DNA of 64,000 nt from an uncultured Rhodospirillaceae bacterium. Lineage in GTDB: Bacteria > Pseudomonadota > Alphaproteobacteria > Rhodospirillales > Magnetospirillaceae. Each line of letters begins with the position of its first letter. The first letter of the stretch is position 1. The translations under genes were made by a program, and so were the position numbers. The stretch covers positions 68,689-132,688 of the forward strand of contig CALABS010000010.1 of NCBI GenBank assembly GCA_937887565.1, given 5' to 3'. The notes under the pieces were generated by a model, which saw only the letters and a list, made by a program, of their open reading frames with translations, was not told the DNA's origin and made no database searches. This document shows positions 45,701 to 53,418 of this stretch, piece by piece.

Positions 45701-46132
45701 GTGAAGACCAAGATCATGGTGATCGCCGTCGCGCTCGGCCTTGCTTGTGGCATGGGCGCCGTGGCCGAGGAAGTCAAATCCATTCGCGGCACGGCGGTGA
45801 ACACGCCCGACGCCGCGCCCGAGGTCTATCGCGTGCAGCAGGGCCTGAAGCTCGAGCGCGCCTATCGCCAGCAGCCGCCGCTGGTGCCGCACGAGGTGGA
45901 CAAGTACGAGATCGACCTCAAGGTCAACCAGTGCCTGCGCTGCCACGAATGGCCGTATTCGGACACCGAGAAGGCGCCGAAGATCTCGGACTTCCACTAC
46001 ATGGACCGCAACAACGTCCGCCAGGACACCATCAACGGCAACCGCTATTTCTGCACCCAGTGCCACGTGCCGCAGGTGGACGCGAAGCCGCTGGTCGACA
46101 ACGAATTCAAGCCGGCCTCGGCCGGCCGCTGA
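45701..46132 (+). CDS. napB: Diheme cytochrome c subunit NapB
   Basis: A 143-residue periplasmic cytochrome with a Sec signal (about residues 1-23) and two heme-binding motifs, CLRCH and CTQCH, as in all NapB. It donates electrons to NapA. I place the start at GTG 45701 because GGAAGGGGAG ends 8 bases before it; a GTG at 45692 would overlap that ribosome binding site. Confidence 0.93.
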   Translation: MKTKIMVIAVALGLACGMGAVAEEVKSIRGTAVNTPDAAPEVYRVQQGLKLERAYRQQPPLVPHEVDKYEIDLKVNQCLRCHEWPYSDTEKAPKISDFHYMDRNNVRQDTINGNRYFCTQCHVPQVDAKPLVDNEFKPASAGR

Positions 46133-46151
46133 GCGCGCGGAGGGATAAGCC

Positions 46152-46796
46152 ATGAACATCGATCGCCCGGGCGCGCCCGGCCAGGCCGAGGGGGGCTTCC
46201 TCCAAAGGACCTGGACCTTGTTGAAGAGACCCACCGCGCGCTGGTCGCTGGGCACCATCCTGGTGGTCGGCTTCGCCACCGGCATCGTGTTCTGGGGTGG
46301 CTTCAACTGGGCCATGGAGATGACCAACACCGAGAGCTTCTGCATCTCGTGCCACGAGATGCGGAACAACGTCTACGCCGAGTACAGCGGCTCCATCCAC
46401 GACGCCAACCGCTCGGGCGTGCGCGCCACCTGCCCCGACTGCCACGTGCCCAAGGACTGGGTGCACAAGATCAAGCGCAAGATCCAGGCGTCCAACGAGG
46501 TGGTGCACAAGGTGCTGGGCTCGATCGACACCCGCGAGAAGTTCGAGGCCAAGCGCCTGGAACTGGCCACCAATGTGTGGACCACCATGAAGGCCACCGA
46601 TTCCCGCGAATGCCGCAATTGCCACAACTTCAACTCGTTCGACCTCACCCGCCAGTCCAAGCGGGCCCGCGACCGCCACGCCGAGGCGGAGGAGAGCGGT
46701 CAGACCTGCATCGACTGCCACAAGGGCGTCGCGCACGAATTGCCCGACGGTGCCTACGAGGCCGAGAAACTGCTGAACGAGAAGTTCAAGCACTAA
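46152..46796 (+). CDS. napC: Tetraheme cytochrome c NapC
   Basis: A 214-residue NapC/NirT-family quinol dehydrogenase anchored by one N-terminal membrane helix (about 33-53, LGTILVVGFATGIVFWGG). Four CxxCH motifs are visible: CISCH, CPDCH, CRNCH and CIDCH. It oxidises membrane quinol and passes electrons to NapB. It is the last gene of the operon and is followed by a strong terminator. Confidence 0.95.
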   Translation: MNIDRPGAPGQAEGGFLQRTWTLLKRPTARWSLGTILVVGFATGIVFWGGFNWAMEMTNTESFCISCHEMRNNVYAEYSGSIHDANRSGVRATCPDCHVPKDWVHKIKRKIQASNEVVHKVLGSIDTREKFEAKRLELATNVWTTMKATDSRECRNCHNFNSFDLTRQSKRARDRHAEAEESGQTCIDCHKGVAHELPDGAYEAEKLLNEKFKH

Positions 46797-46837
46797 CGGT
46801 CCGATCCAGGCCGATGGTTCAGGCCCCCTGAACCGTC

Positions 46838-46876
46838 GGTCTGGTGAATCGGCCCACAAAATCAGTGCACCAGCCG
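46838..46876. repeat. Short dispersed repeat, copy 2
   Basis: GGTCTGGTGAATCGG and ACAAAATCAGTGCACCAGC match the copy at 8654-8691, with about five differences in 36 positions. A separate hairpin (GGTTCAG ... CTGAACC) lies just before it. It sits between the napC stop and the operon terminator. Confidence 0.55.
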
Positions 46877-46900
46877 ATCCCGTCTCCAAGCGGATGACTT

Positions 46901-46934
46901 GGGCCTTCCGGGCGACCGGAAGGCCCGTCTTTTT
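46901..46934 (+). terminator. Rho-independent terminator of the nap operon
   Basis: A perfect 11-base stem, GGGCCTTCCGG and CCGGAAGGCCC, has a GCGA loop and is followed by GTCTTTTTTC. It lies about 105 bases past napC and immediately before the 3' end of the convergent regulator gene. Confidence 0.92.
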
Positions 46935-46940
46935 TCGGCG

Positions 46941-48011
<1,071 letters not shown>

Positions 48012-48041
48012 GGTCAGTCCATCGTCATTTTTATTTCGTAA

Positions 48042-48069
48042 ATACACAGCCGGTTCTCTCGTTGTGTAT
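48042..48069. promoter_or_regulatory. Inverted repeat, possible operator
   Basis: ATACACA and TGTGTAT form perfect 7-base arms separated by 14 bases. It lies 31 bases upstream of the activator start codon and 7 bases upstream of the -24 element on the other side. It is a candidate binding site for the activator or a repressor. Confidence 0.45.
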
Positions 48070-48075
48070 CATGGA

Positions 48076-48091
48076 TGGCCGGAGTGTTGCA
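48076..48091 (+). promoter_or_regulatory. Candidate sigma-54 promoter for the FapF-like gene
   Basis: TGGCCGGAGTGTTGCA matches the -24/-12 consensus TGGCACGRNNNTTGCW at all but two assigned positions, including both GG and GC elements with exact spacing. It points toward the FapF-like gene, about 320 bases away. Confidence 0.55.
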
Positions 48092-48409
48092 GACGCGACA
48101 TCGGAAATCACACCATCTTTCGGGGTGCTTCTAGGCGCTTCCGGAGCCTCGTCGGCCAGGACGTGCCTGTTTCCTCGGTCGCGAATATCCATGCGGTGGT
48201 CCAGGCGACACCTGCTCCTCGGATGGGGTGAGATAAAAGGGGGCGCCTCATCCACACGGATTCGCATCGGCCATAGTGTTCGGCGGTATTAGTGACCTCG
48301 GCCCTATATGGCCTAAGAGAAAAACAAAGGTCGAGGAGGAACGGATACAGTCGGCGCGTCAAGGGCGCGTGTCCGCCCGGCATGGACAGGCAGTCGAGGT
48401 GAACCCGTC

Positions 48410-49687
48410 ATGAAGCGTTCGAAACTGATGGCAGCCACCGCCTGGGCGGCGTTCGTCGCCCTCGGGGCGGGGGAGGCGGCCGAGGCCGCACTTCCGGCGG
48501 ACCACGCCCAAGCGGTGTTGCGCGTGCGCCAGCATATCCAGGCATTGAAGCAAGGCAGGGTCGAGGCCGCCGCCGCCCCGCCCGTCGCCATGGACATTCC
48601 CGCCCGCCGGGAGTCCCCGTGGTGGGAGGCCAGGGCGGTGCCGGTCCAATACGACGCGGTCCCGGAATACCAGTATCAGCCCTTCGATCCGGGTCCGCCG
48701 CGGCCACGGCGGGTGCAGGTGGCGGAGCCCCAGCAGGACGCCGCCGTCCCGGCGGATTCGGCGGCCGTGCCGCCCGACGCGGCGCCGGGGGGGGTGTTGA
48801 CCCGCCAGGGGACGCTGGTCATCGAGCCGTCGGTCGAATACACCCATACCGACATCAACCGGTTCGTGGTCGGCGGCGTCGCCATCCTCGACACGGTGCT
48901 GGTGGGATCCATCGAGGCCTCGCAGGCCGATCGCGACAGCATCACCGCCACGCTGGGCCTGCGCTACGGCGTCACCGACCGCATCGAGGCGGAAGTGCGG
49001 ATCCCCTACATGTACCGCAACGACGCCATCACCAACTCGGTCATCAGCACCAACCAGGTGGCGGCCACCACCGACCTGGACAGCAACGGCCTGGGCGACA
49101 TCGAGGGCGCGCTGCACTGGCAGATGAACGACGGCGGCGGCTCGTGGCCGTTCCTGGTCGCCAATCTTCGCGTCAAGAGCACCACCGGCAAGGGCCCTTT
49201 CGACGTCGACCGCGACGCCGGCGGCATCGAGCAGGAACTGGCCACCGGCTCGGGGTTCTGGGGCGTCGAGCCGTCGCTGACGGTGATCGCCCCGTCGGAT
49301 CCGGCGGTGTTCTACGCCAATGTGGGCTATCTGTGGAACGCCGAGCGCGACATCGACAAGACGGTGGCCAACAACCGCCTCGTCCGCTCGGTCGATCCCG
49401 GCGACGCCATCCGCGTCGGCTTCGGCATGGGGCTGGCCCTGAACGAGAAGGTGTCGTTCTCGGTCGGCTATCAGCACGACTGGATCATGCAGACCCAGAC
49501 CGAGTTCGCCGACGCCACCTTCGAATCGGAGTCGCTGTCGGTCGGCTCGCTGACCCTCGGCGCCAACTGGCAGATGTCGGACAGCACCGCCCTCAATGTC
49601 AGCGTCGGGATCGGCGTCACCGAGGACGCCCCCGACGTCCGCCTGATGGCGCGCATGCCCATCGCGCTCGACCTGTTCGGGAAGTAG
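48410..49687 (+). CDS. FapF-like outer-membrane beta-barrel secretion protein
   Basis: A 425-residue protein with a Sec signal (about 1-27), a short helical segment (HAQAVLRVRQHIQALKQGR, about 32-50), a Pro/Ala-rich linker, and from about residue 130 a beta-barrel. Barrel features resemble FapF, the export channel of the Pseudomonas Fap amyloid system: GTLVIEPSVEYTHTDINRF, ATLGLRYGVTDRIEAEVRIP, YMYRND, GKGPFDVD, and PSDPAVFYANVGYLWN. The C-terminus ends in a membrane strand (ARMPIALDLF). It should export the fibre proteins encoded by the convergent cluster. The assignment rests on remembered family motifs. Confidence 0.8.
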   Translation: MKRSKLMAATAWAAFVALGAGEAAEAALPADHAQAVLRVRQHIQALKQGRVEAAAAPPVAMDIPARRESPWWEARAVPVQYDAVPEYQYQPFDPGPPRPRRVQVAEPQQDAAVPADSAAVPPDAAPGGVLTRQGTLVIEPSVEYTHTDINRFVVGGVAILDTVLVGSIEASQADRDSITATLGLRYGVTDRIEAEVRIPYMYRNDAITNSVISTNQVAATTDLDSNGLGDIEGALHWQMNDGGGSWPFLVANLRVKSTTGKGPFDVDRDAGGIEQELATGSGFWGVEPSLTVIAPSDPAVFYANVGYLWNAERDIDKTVANNRLVRSVDPGDAIRVGFGMGLALNEKVSFSVGYQHDWIMQTQTEFADATFESESLSVGSLTLGANWQMSDSTALNVSVGIGVTEDAPDVRLMARMPIALDLFGK

Positions 49688-49697
49688 GCGGCGATCA

Positions 49698-49818
49698 CCC
49701 TCCCCCGGCTTGGCCGGGGGAGGGAAGGGGTGGGGGCGTGGCCGCCACCAGTCACGACGTCATCCGGAAAAAAGCCCCCCTCCCAATCCTCCCCCGCGCG
49801 GTGCGCGGGGGAAGGGGC
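49698..49818. repeat. Two-hairpin GC-rich dispersed repeat, copy 2
   Basis: The first stem is a perfect 12-base pairing, CCCTCCCCCGGC (49698-49709) with GCCGGGGGAGGG (49713-49724), loop TTG, followed by GGGGTGGGGGC. The second half has CCCCCCTCCC and then a hairpin around CCCCCGCGCG/GCGCGGGGG near 49791-49811. The order and spacing match the copy at 1262-1377. Here it separates two convergent genes and may terminate both. Confidence 0.72.
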
Positions 49819-49819
49819 G

Positions 49820-50368
49820 TCAGAACCGTCCCAGCCCCACGAATGCCGATTCCAGGCCCAGCCGCGAGACGTGGCTGTGGGCGAAATACGTCTGGGCGGT
49901 CTGGGTGAAGCCCGGCATGGTCACGTTGACCTGGGTCTGGTGCGAGATGCTGACGGCGTCGGCACTGTTGGCGATCACCGCCTGGACGTGGCCGTCGATG
50001 ACCTGATGCAGGATCGACGTGCCGCCGTCGGCCAAGGTCATGGACACCCCGTCGCCGTCGCCGATCATGGCGGCCTGCGATCCGACGGCCTGGGTGCTGG
50101 CGCCGGCCAGGCCGCCGGCGTCGTCCACGGTCAGGGTGGTCCTGAGGCCGTTGGCCTCCAGCGCCCCCTGGACCGTGGTCTGGATGATCACCGCGAAGTT
50201 CACCGGGATGCCGTTGACCATCATGCCGCCGCGCATGTCGCCCAGTTCGGCGCGGGCCACGGTTTCCAATCCGGTGAAGGGATCGTCGAGCGCCCTGGCG
50301 GCCGCGACCCCGGGCATGGCGAAGGCCGCCACCAGGGCGGCCGGCAAGGCGAAGCGGGTCCTGTTCAT
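49820..50368 (-). CDS. Sec-exported protein with double-glycine motif, Fap-like cluster
   Basis: A 182-residue protein with a Sec signal (about 1-25). Residues 41-48 read ELGDMRGG, which fits the C39 double-glycine leader pattern (E -8, L -7, hydrophobic -4, GG at -2/-1). The part after GG, about 134 residues, is rich in Val, Ala, Thr and Gln with beta-strand pattern and ends near SISHQTQVNVTMPGF. That resembles the C-terminal motif of the 115-residue and 517-residue proteins of the cluster. No Cys is visible. ATG 50368 has GGGGAG at good spacing; ATG 50374 is an alternative. It is probably a fibre subunit or accessory. Confidence 0.78.
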   Translation of the reverse strand: MNRTRFALPAALVAAFAMPGVAAARALDDPFTGLETVARAELGDMRGGMMVNGIPVNFAVIIQTTVQGALEANGLRTTLTVDDAGGLAGASTQAVGSQAAMIGDGDGVSMTLADGGTSILHQVIDGHVQAVIANSADAVSISHQTQVNVTMPGFTQTAQTYFAHSHVSRLGLESAFVGLGRF

Positions 50369-50404
50369 CCTCATACTCCCCGTCGTTCCGTGGGTGATGG
50401 TCCG

Positions 50405-50527
50405 CTAGTGGTGAGACTCTGACGGATGGCTCCCATGCCATCCGTCATATTCTCACCACAATTCAATAGGTTGGCGGGCCTCCTGATCCAGGCGCTTGGG
50501 ACCCAGGCGTCTGGGGAGGACCACTAG
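50405..50527. repeat. Possible MITE-like element with terminal inverted repeats
   Basis: CTAGTGGT (50405-50412) and ACCACTAG (50520-50527) bracket 123 bases. Inside is a long imperfect hairpin in which TGACGGATGGC pairs with GCCATCCGTCA, and outer arms GTGGTGAG pair with CTCACCAC (50410-50459). The right end contains the stop codon of the C39 peptidase gene. CTAGTGGTCC also occurs at 8643-8652, at the edge of another repeat. Confidence 0.45.
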
Positions 50528-51210
50528 AACTCGAAGAGACCGGGCAGGGCGACCGAGAAGGTCGACAAGCCCCGGCGGTTCAACGCGGTGCCGAACGGTG
50601 CCTTGCGCTGGACCGCCCATTCGGCGTCGGCGTTGAAGCCGGCGCGGCCGGCCGCGATGTCGTCGCGGATGACGAACATCACCTTCTGCCACATGGCCTC
50701 GAATTCCGCCCTGGGGATGGCCTTCAGGCCCAGGGCGGGATCGCCGACCAGCACGTCGCCGCCGCGCACGCCCTTGACCACCACGAAGTGGTTGTAGCCC
50801 CTGGTGTTGATCAGGGTGATGGCGGGAATTCCGACCTCGACCAGCTTGTCCAGCGTGACCCTGAAGCCGTCGGAGCGCAGGTCCAGCGTGGCGAGGAAGC
50901 GCTGCATGTCGGCCAGCGAGAAGCCGTAGCGGCGGATGGCCGCCTGGTCGCCGGCGTCGTACATGGCCCGGAACGCCTGCTCTTCCGAAACGGGGCGTCC
51001 GTAGTGGTGGGTGAGGAGGGTCGCGACCGCCGCCGATCCGCAGGAGAAATCGTGCTCCTGGCGGACCACGCTCTGGAACCGCGCCTCCTTGAGGCTGGTG
51101 ACGGCCATGGTCAGCGAACCGCCCGGAATCGGCAGGCGGGTCTCGGCCGCCATGGCCGCCCCCCCCCAAACCAGAAAGGCGGCCATGGCCGCCGCCGAAA
51201 GCCTGTTCAT
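50524..51210 (-). CDS. Stand-alone periplasmic C39 peptidase (FapD-like)
   Basis: A 228-residue protein: a Sec signal (about 1-22) and then a papain-fold C39 peptidase domain. Catalytic positions are Gln51 and Cys57 (QEHDFSCGSAAVATLL), His141 (GYNHFVVVKG) and Asp157 (VGDPALGL). There is no ABC transporter domain, so unlike bacteriocin exporters it would cut substrates after Sec export. Stand-alone C39 enzymes of this kind are part of Fap operons. Two neighbours carry double-glycine motifs and are the probable substrates. ATG 51210 follows GGAGGACAAGC; the stop lies inside a possible mobile-element end. Confidence 0.88.
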   Translation of the reverse strand: MNRLSAAAMAAFLVWGGAAMAAETRLPIPGGSLTMAVTSLKEARFQSVVRQEHDFSCGSAAVATLLTHHYGRPVSEEQAFRAMYDAGDQAAIRRYGFSLADMQRFLATLDLRSDGFRVTLDKLVEVGIPAITLINTRGYNHFVVVKGVRGGDVLVGDPALGLKAIPRAEFEAMWQKVMFVIRDDIAAGRAGFNADAEWAVQRKAPFGTALNRRGLSTFSVALPGLFEF

Positions 51211-51233
51211 GCTTGTCCTCCGCTTCCGTGGCG

Positions 51234-51581
51234 TCACTGCAGGAAGACGTTGACGCTGGTGGCGTTGTTCATGTTCACCAGATCGCCGGTGTTCTGCATC
51301 ACGGCGGTGATGCCCCGGTTGCCGGCGACGGTCGCCTCGCTGATGGTGCCGCTGAGCTTGGCGGCGTTGGCGCCGATGCTGATGTTGCCGGTGTTGCTGC
51401 CGCTCTGGCTGGTCTCATTGGTCTGCAGCACGCTGCCGTTGATCTCGGTGGCGGTCTCGGTGCCGCCGCGGTGGCCGTCCAGCTCCGACGCCGCCATGAC
51501 CTCGCCGAGGCCCAGTTCCTCCTCGGCGGCGGCCGGGCCGGCGAGCGCCAGCCCGATGGCAAGAACGAGTGATGCGCGCAT
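51234..51581 (-). CDS. Small Sec-exported protein with double-glycine motif, Fap-like cluster
   Basis: A 115-residue protein with a Sec signal (about 1-19). Residues 33-40 read ELDGHRGG, matching the C39 leader pattern except for His at -4. The 75-residue remainder is Asn/Thr/Ser/Gly-rich and free of Cys and aromatic-poor: SVLQTNETSQSGSNTGNIS, then GITAVMQNTGDL and ATSVNVFLQ at the C-terminus. This composition suits an amyloid-type minor subunit or nucleator. ATG 51581 follows AGGAAGGAGACTC. It lies 23 bases before the C39 peptidase start. Confidence 0.8.
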   Translation of the reverse strand: MRASLVLAIGLALAGPAAAEEELGLGEVMAASELDGHRGGTETATEINGSVLQTNETSQSGSNTGNISIGANAAKLSGTISEATVAGNRGITAVMQNTGDLVNMNNATSVNVFLQ

Positions 51582-51610
51582 GGGAAGAGTCTCCTTCCTG
51601 GCGAAAAGGA

Positions 51611-51636
51611 GGCCGGCGGGGAATTCCCCGCCGGCC
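51611..51636 (-). terminator. Hairpin between the 517-residue and 115-residue genes, possible attenuator
   Basis: A perfect 26-base palindrome: GGCCGGCGGGG, AATT, CCCCGCCGGCC, followed leftward by TCCTTTTCG. It lies just past the stop of the 517-residue gene. Partial termination here would make the large protein the most abundant product. Confidence 0.65.
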
Positions 51637-51643
51637 CAAGGCG

Positions 51644-53197
51644 TCAGAAGGTGGTGTGGGCGTTGATGCTGAACGAGGTGAACTGGTTGCCCGAAAGGCC
51701 GGTGTTCTGGGCCACCGAGGTGATCCCCGAGACGGTGCCCAGGCTGATGGCGCCGATGGAGCCGGTGCTGAAGGTCACCGCCACCTCGCCGCCGTTGGCG
51801 CCCGAGGTCGCCCCGGTGGCCGCGTTGACGGTCTGCTCGGCCGACGCCATCTGGGCGTTGTCGCCGCCCCGGGCCATCTGCTTGACCATGGCGTCGCCAC
51901 CCTCGGCACCGTTGCCGCCGGCGGCCATGGCTTCGCCGTCCTGCTTCATCATGTTGCCGGTCTTGCTGTCGATCGGCCCGGCGGCGCCGCCGGCGGCATT
52001 GGCGTCGGAGTCGACGTCGGTGTCGGCGTTGGACTTGCCCCAGGCGCCCGCCTCGGAGGTCGAGGCGACGTCCTGCATGGTGCCCGCCTCGCCCCCGGCA
52101 TCGGCCTGGTTGCTGGACGGGCTGGACTCGTCATCGCCCCAGCCCCAGCCGTGGGAGTTGGCATAGCCCATGCCCGGGGCGCCGCCCTCGGCGTCGGCGT
52201 CGACATCGTTGTTGGACTTGCCGTATGCCTTGGAATAGGACCCCGACGCCGACTTGGCGCCGGCCGCCGAATACGAGCCGCCATAGGCCTTGCTGTAGGA
52301 GGTGCCGTCGCCGCCGTCGGTGTCGTTCTCGGACTTGGTCGCCTGCAGGCCGAGATTGGCGTTGACCGCGATCCCGTCGGCGCCGCTGCCGCCGGCGCCG
52401 CCGGCGGTGTTGCCGGCCATGTTCCCGGCGTCGCCGGCATTGCCCTCGGTCTCGGCCTCGTTCTCGAGACCCAGCGAGATGCCGCCGCCGGTCAGGGTGC
52501 CGCCGGTGGCGTCGCCGCTCGACAGGGTGATCGGACCCAGGGTGTTGGTGGCGCTCATGTCGGTGGCGTTGGTCATCGCCACGTTGAAGGAATTGAGGTT
52601 GACGTTGTCGCCCAGGATGGCGGTACCGTCGATGTCGGCCGCCGCCCGCGACCGGAAGACGGCCTGGGCCGAATCCTCGGTGCCGGTCTGGACCGGCGAC
52701 TGCACGGCGTTGCCGTCGCCCTCGATGGCGTTGCCGCCGTCGCCGCCGTCACCCTGGCCGGGGCCGGCCGCGCCGCCGCCGCCGTTGCCCGGCGACGGCA
52801 TGTCGACGTCGACGGACAGGGTGATGTCGGGCAGCTCGACATACTGGGTCTGGCTGCCGGACAGGTACTGCTCCTGGCCCTGGTCCTGGTCGGCACCGAC
52901 ATAGGCGTCGCCGCCGTCGCCGCCCTGGCCATAGGCCTTGGCGTAGCCGCCGTCACCGCCGCCGCTGCTCGGCCCGTAATGGCTGGAGTAGGAGCCGCCG
53001 GCATCGCCGCCCGATCCCTTGGCCATGGCCGAGCCGGCGTCGCCGGCGTCGGCCTTGGCGTGGAGGCCCTGCAGCTGCCCCTGGTTGTTCACGATGTGGA
53101 ACCCCTGTTCCTGGCCGATGATGCCCTGGGCATTGGCGGCAGCCGCCGCGACGCTCAGGGACAAGGCGGACACGCCCATCAACAAAGCCTTCTTCAT
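51644..53197 (-). CDS. Secreted Gly/Ala/Ser/Asp-rich low-complexity protein, putative fibre subunit
   Basis: A 517-residue protein with a Sec signal (about 1-24, ending ANAQG). The mature part is dominated by Gly, Ala, Ser, Asp and Asn, with repeated short units such as YAKAYG, YSKAYGG and YSKAYGK and many GGDGG clusters; I see no Cys. The last 35 residues form a beta-rich segment (GITSVAQNTGLSGNQF then TSFSINAHTTF) related to the ends of the two small secreted proteins. ATG 53197 follows AGGAGGCGAA. It is the first gene after a near-consensus sigma-54 promoter. It probably forms the main surface fibre or matrix, by analogy with FapC; no direct similarity is claimed. Confidence 0.8.
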   Translation of the reverse strand: MKKALLMGVSALSLSVAAAAANAQGIIGQEQGFHIVNNQGQLQGLHAKADAGDAGSAMAKGSGGDAGGSYSSHYGPSSGGGDGGYAKAYGQGGDGGDAYVGADQDQGQEQYLSGSQTQYVELPDITLSVDVDMPSPGNGGGGAAGPGQGDGGDGGNAIEGDGNAVQSPVQTGTEDSAQAVFRSRAAADIDGTAILGDNVNLNSFNVAMTNATDMSATNTLGPITLSSGDATGGTLTGGGISLGLENEAETEGNAGDAGNMAGNTAGGAGGSGADGIAVNANLGLQATKSENDTDGGDGTSYSKAYGGSYSAAGAKSASGSYSKAYGKSNNDVDADAEGGAPGMGYANSHGWGWGDDESSPSSNQADAGGEAGTMQDVASTSEAGAWGKSNADTDVDSDANAAGGAAGPIDSKTGNMMKQDGEAMAAGGNGAEGGDAMVKQMARGGDNAQMASAEQTVNAATGATSGANGGEVAVTFSTGSIGAISLGTVSGITSVAQNTGLSGNQFTSFSINAHTTF

Positions 53198-53286
53198 TTC
53201 GCCTCCTGTTGGCATTGCCTAGACGAAGTCGACGTTCGCTGGGCCCTTAGGCCGGCTCGAATGCCGGCCGCGGGCGTCGTCACCAA

Positions 53287-53302
53287 GGCAAGGCCCGTGC
53301 CA
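53287..53302 (-). promoter_or_regulatory. Near-consensus sigma-54 promoter of the fibre cluster
   Basis: Read leftward, TGGCACGGGCCTTGCC matches TGGCACGRNNNTTGCW at every position except the last. Transcription would begin near 53276, leaving a leader of about 80 bases before ATG 53197. Confidence 0.78.
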
Positions 53303-53418
53303 GCCGTGACAACGTATGGCAAGGCGTTGATATGGAAAGGGAAAGCCGCCAACGACGGGGCGTCGCCGGGGGGCGTGGCTGTAAACCGGCTGAGACGGGG
53401 TGTTCACCGCCGAGACGG

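Larger units (their letters stand above)
48012..48409. other. Divergent regulatory region, 398 bases, no gene seen
   Basis: This lies between the activator gene and the FapF-like gene. It holds an inverted repeat (48042-48069) and a -24/-12 candidate (48076-48091). If that promoter is used, the FapF-like transcript has a leader of about 300 bases. The short open frames in the leader lack a ribosome binding site or protein-like composition. Confidence 0.6.

Noticed and set aside
48108..48383. Short open frames on both strands in the leader before the FapF-like gene
   Set aside because: They have no ribosome binding site at a sensible distance and arginine/proline-rich random composition.
52000..53100. 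Short tandem similarities suggesting a CRISPR-like array
   Set aside because: They are codon-level repeats of Gly/Ser/Asp codons within a coding frame, without constant repeat length or unique spacers.
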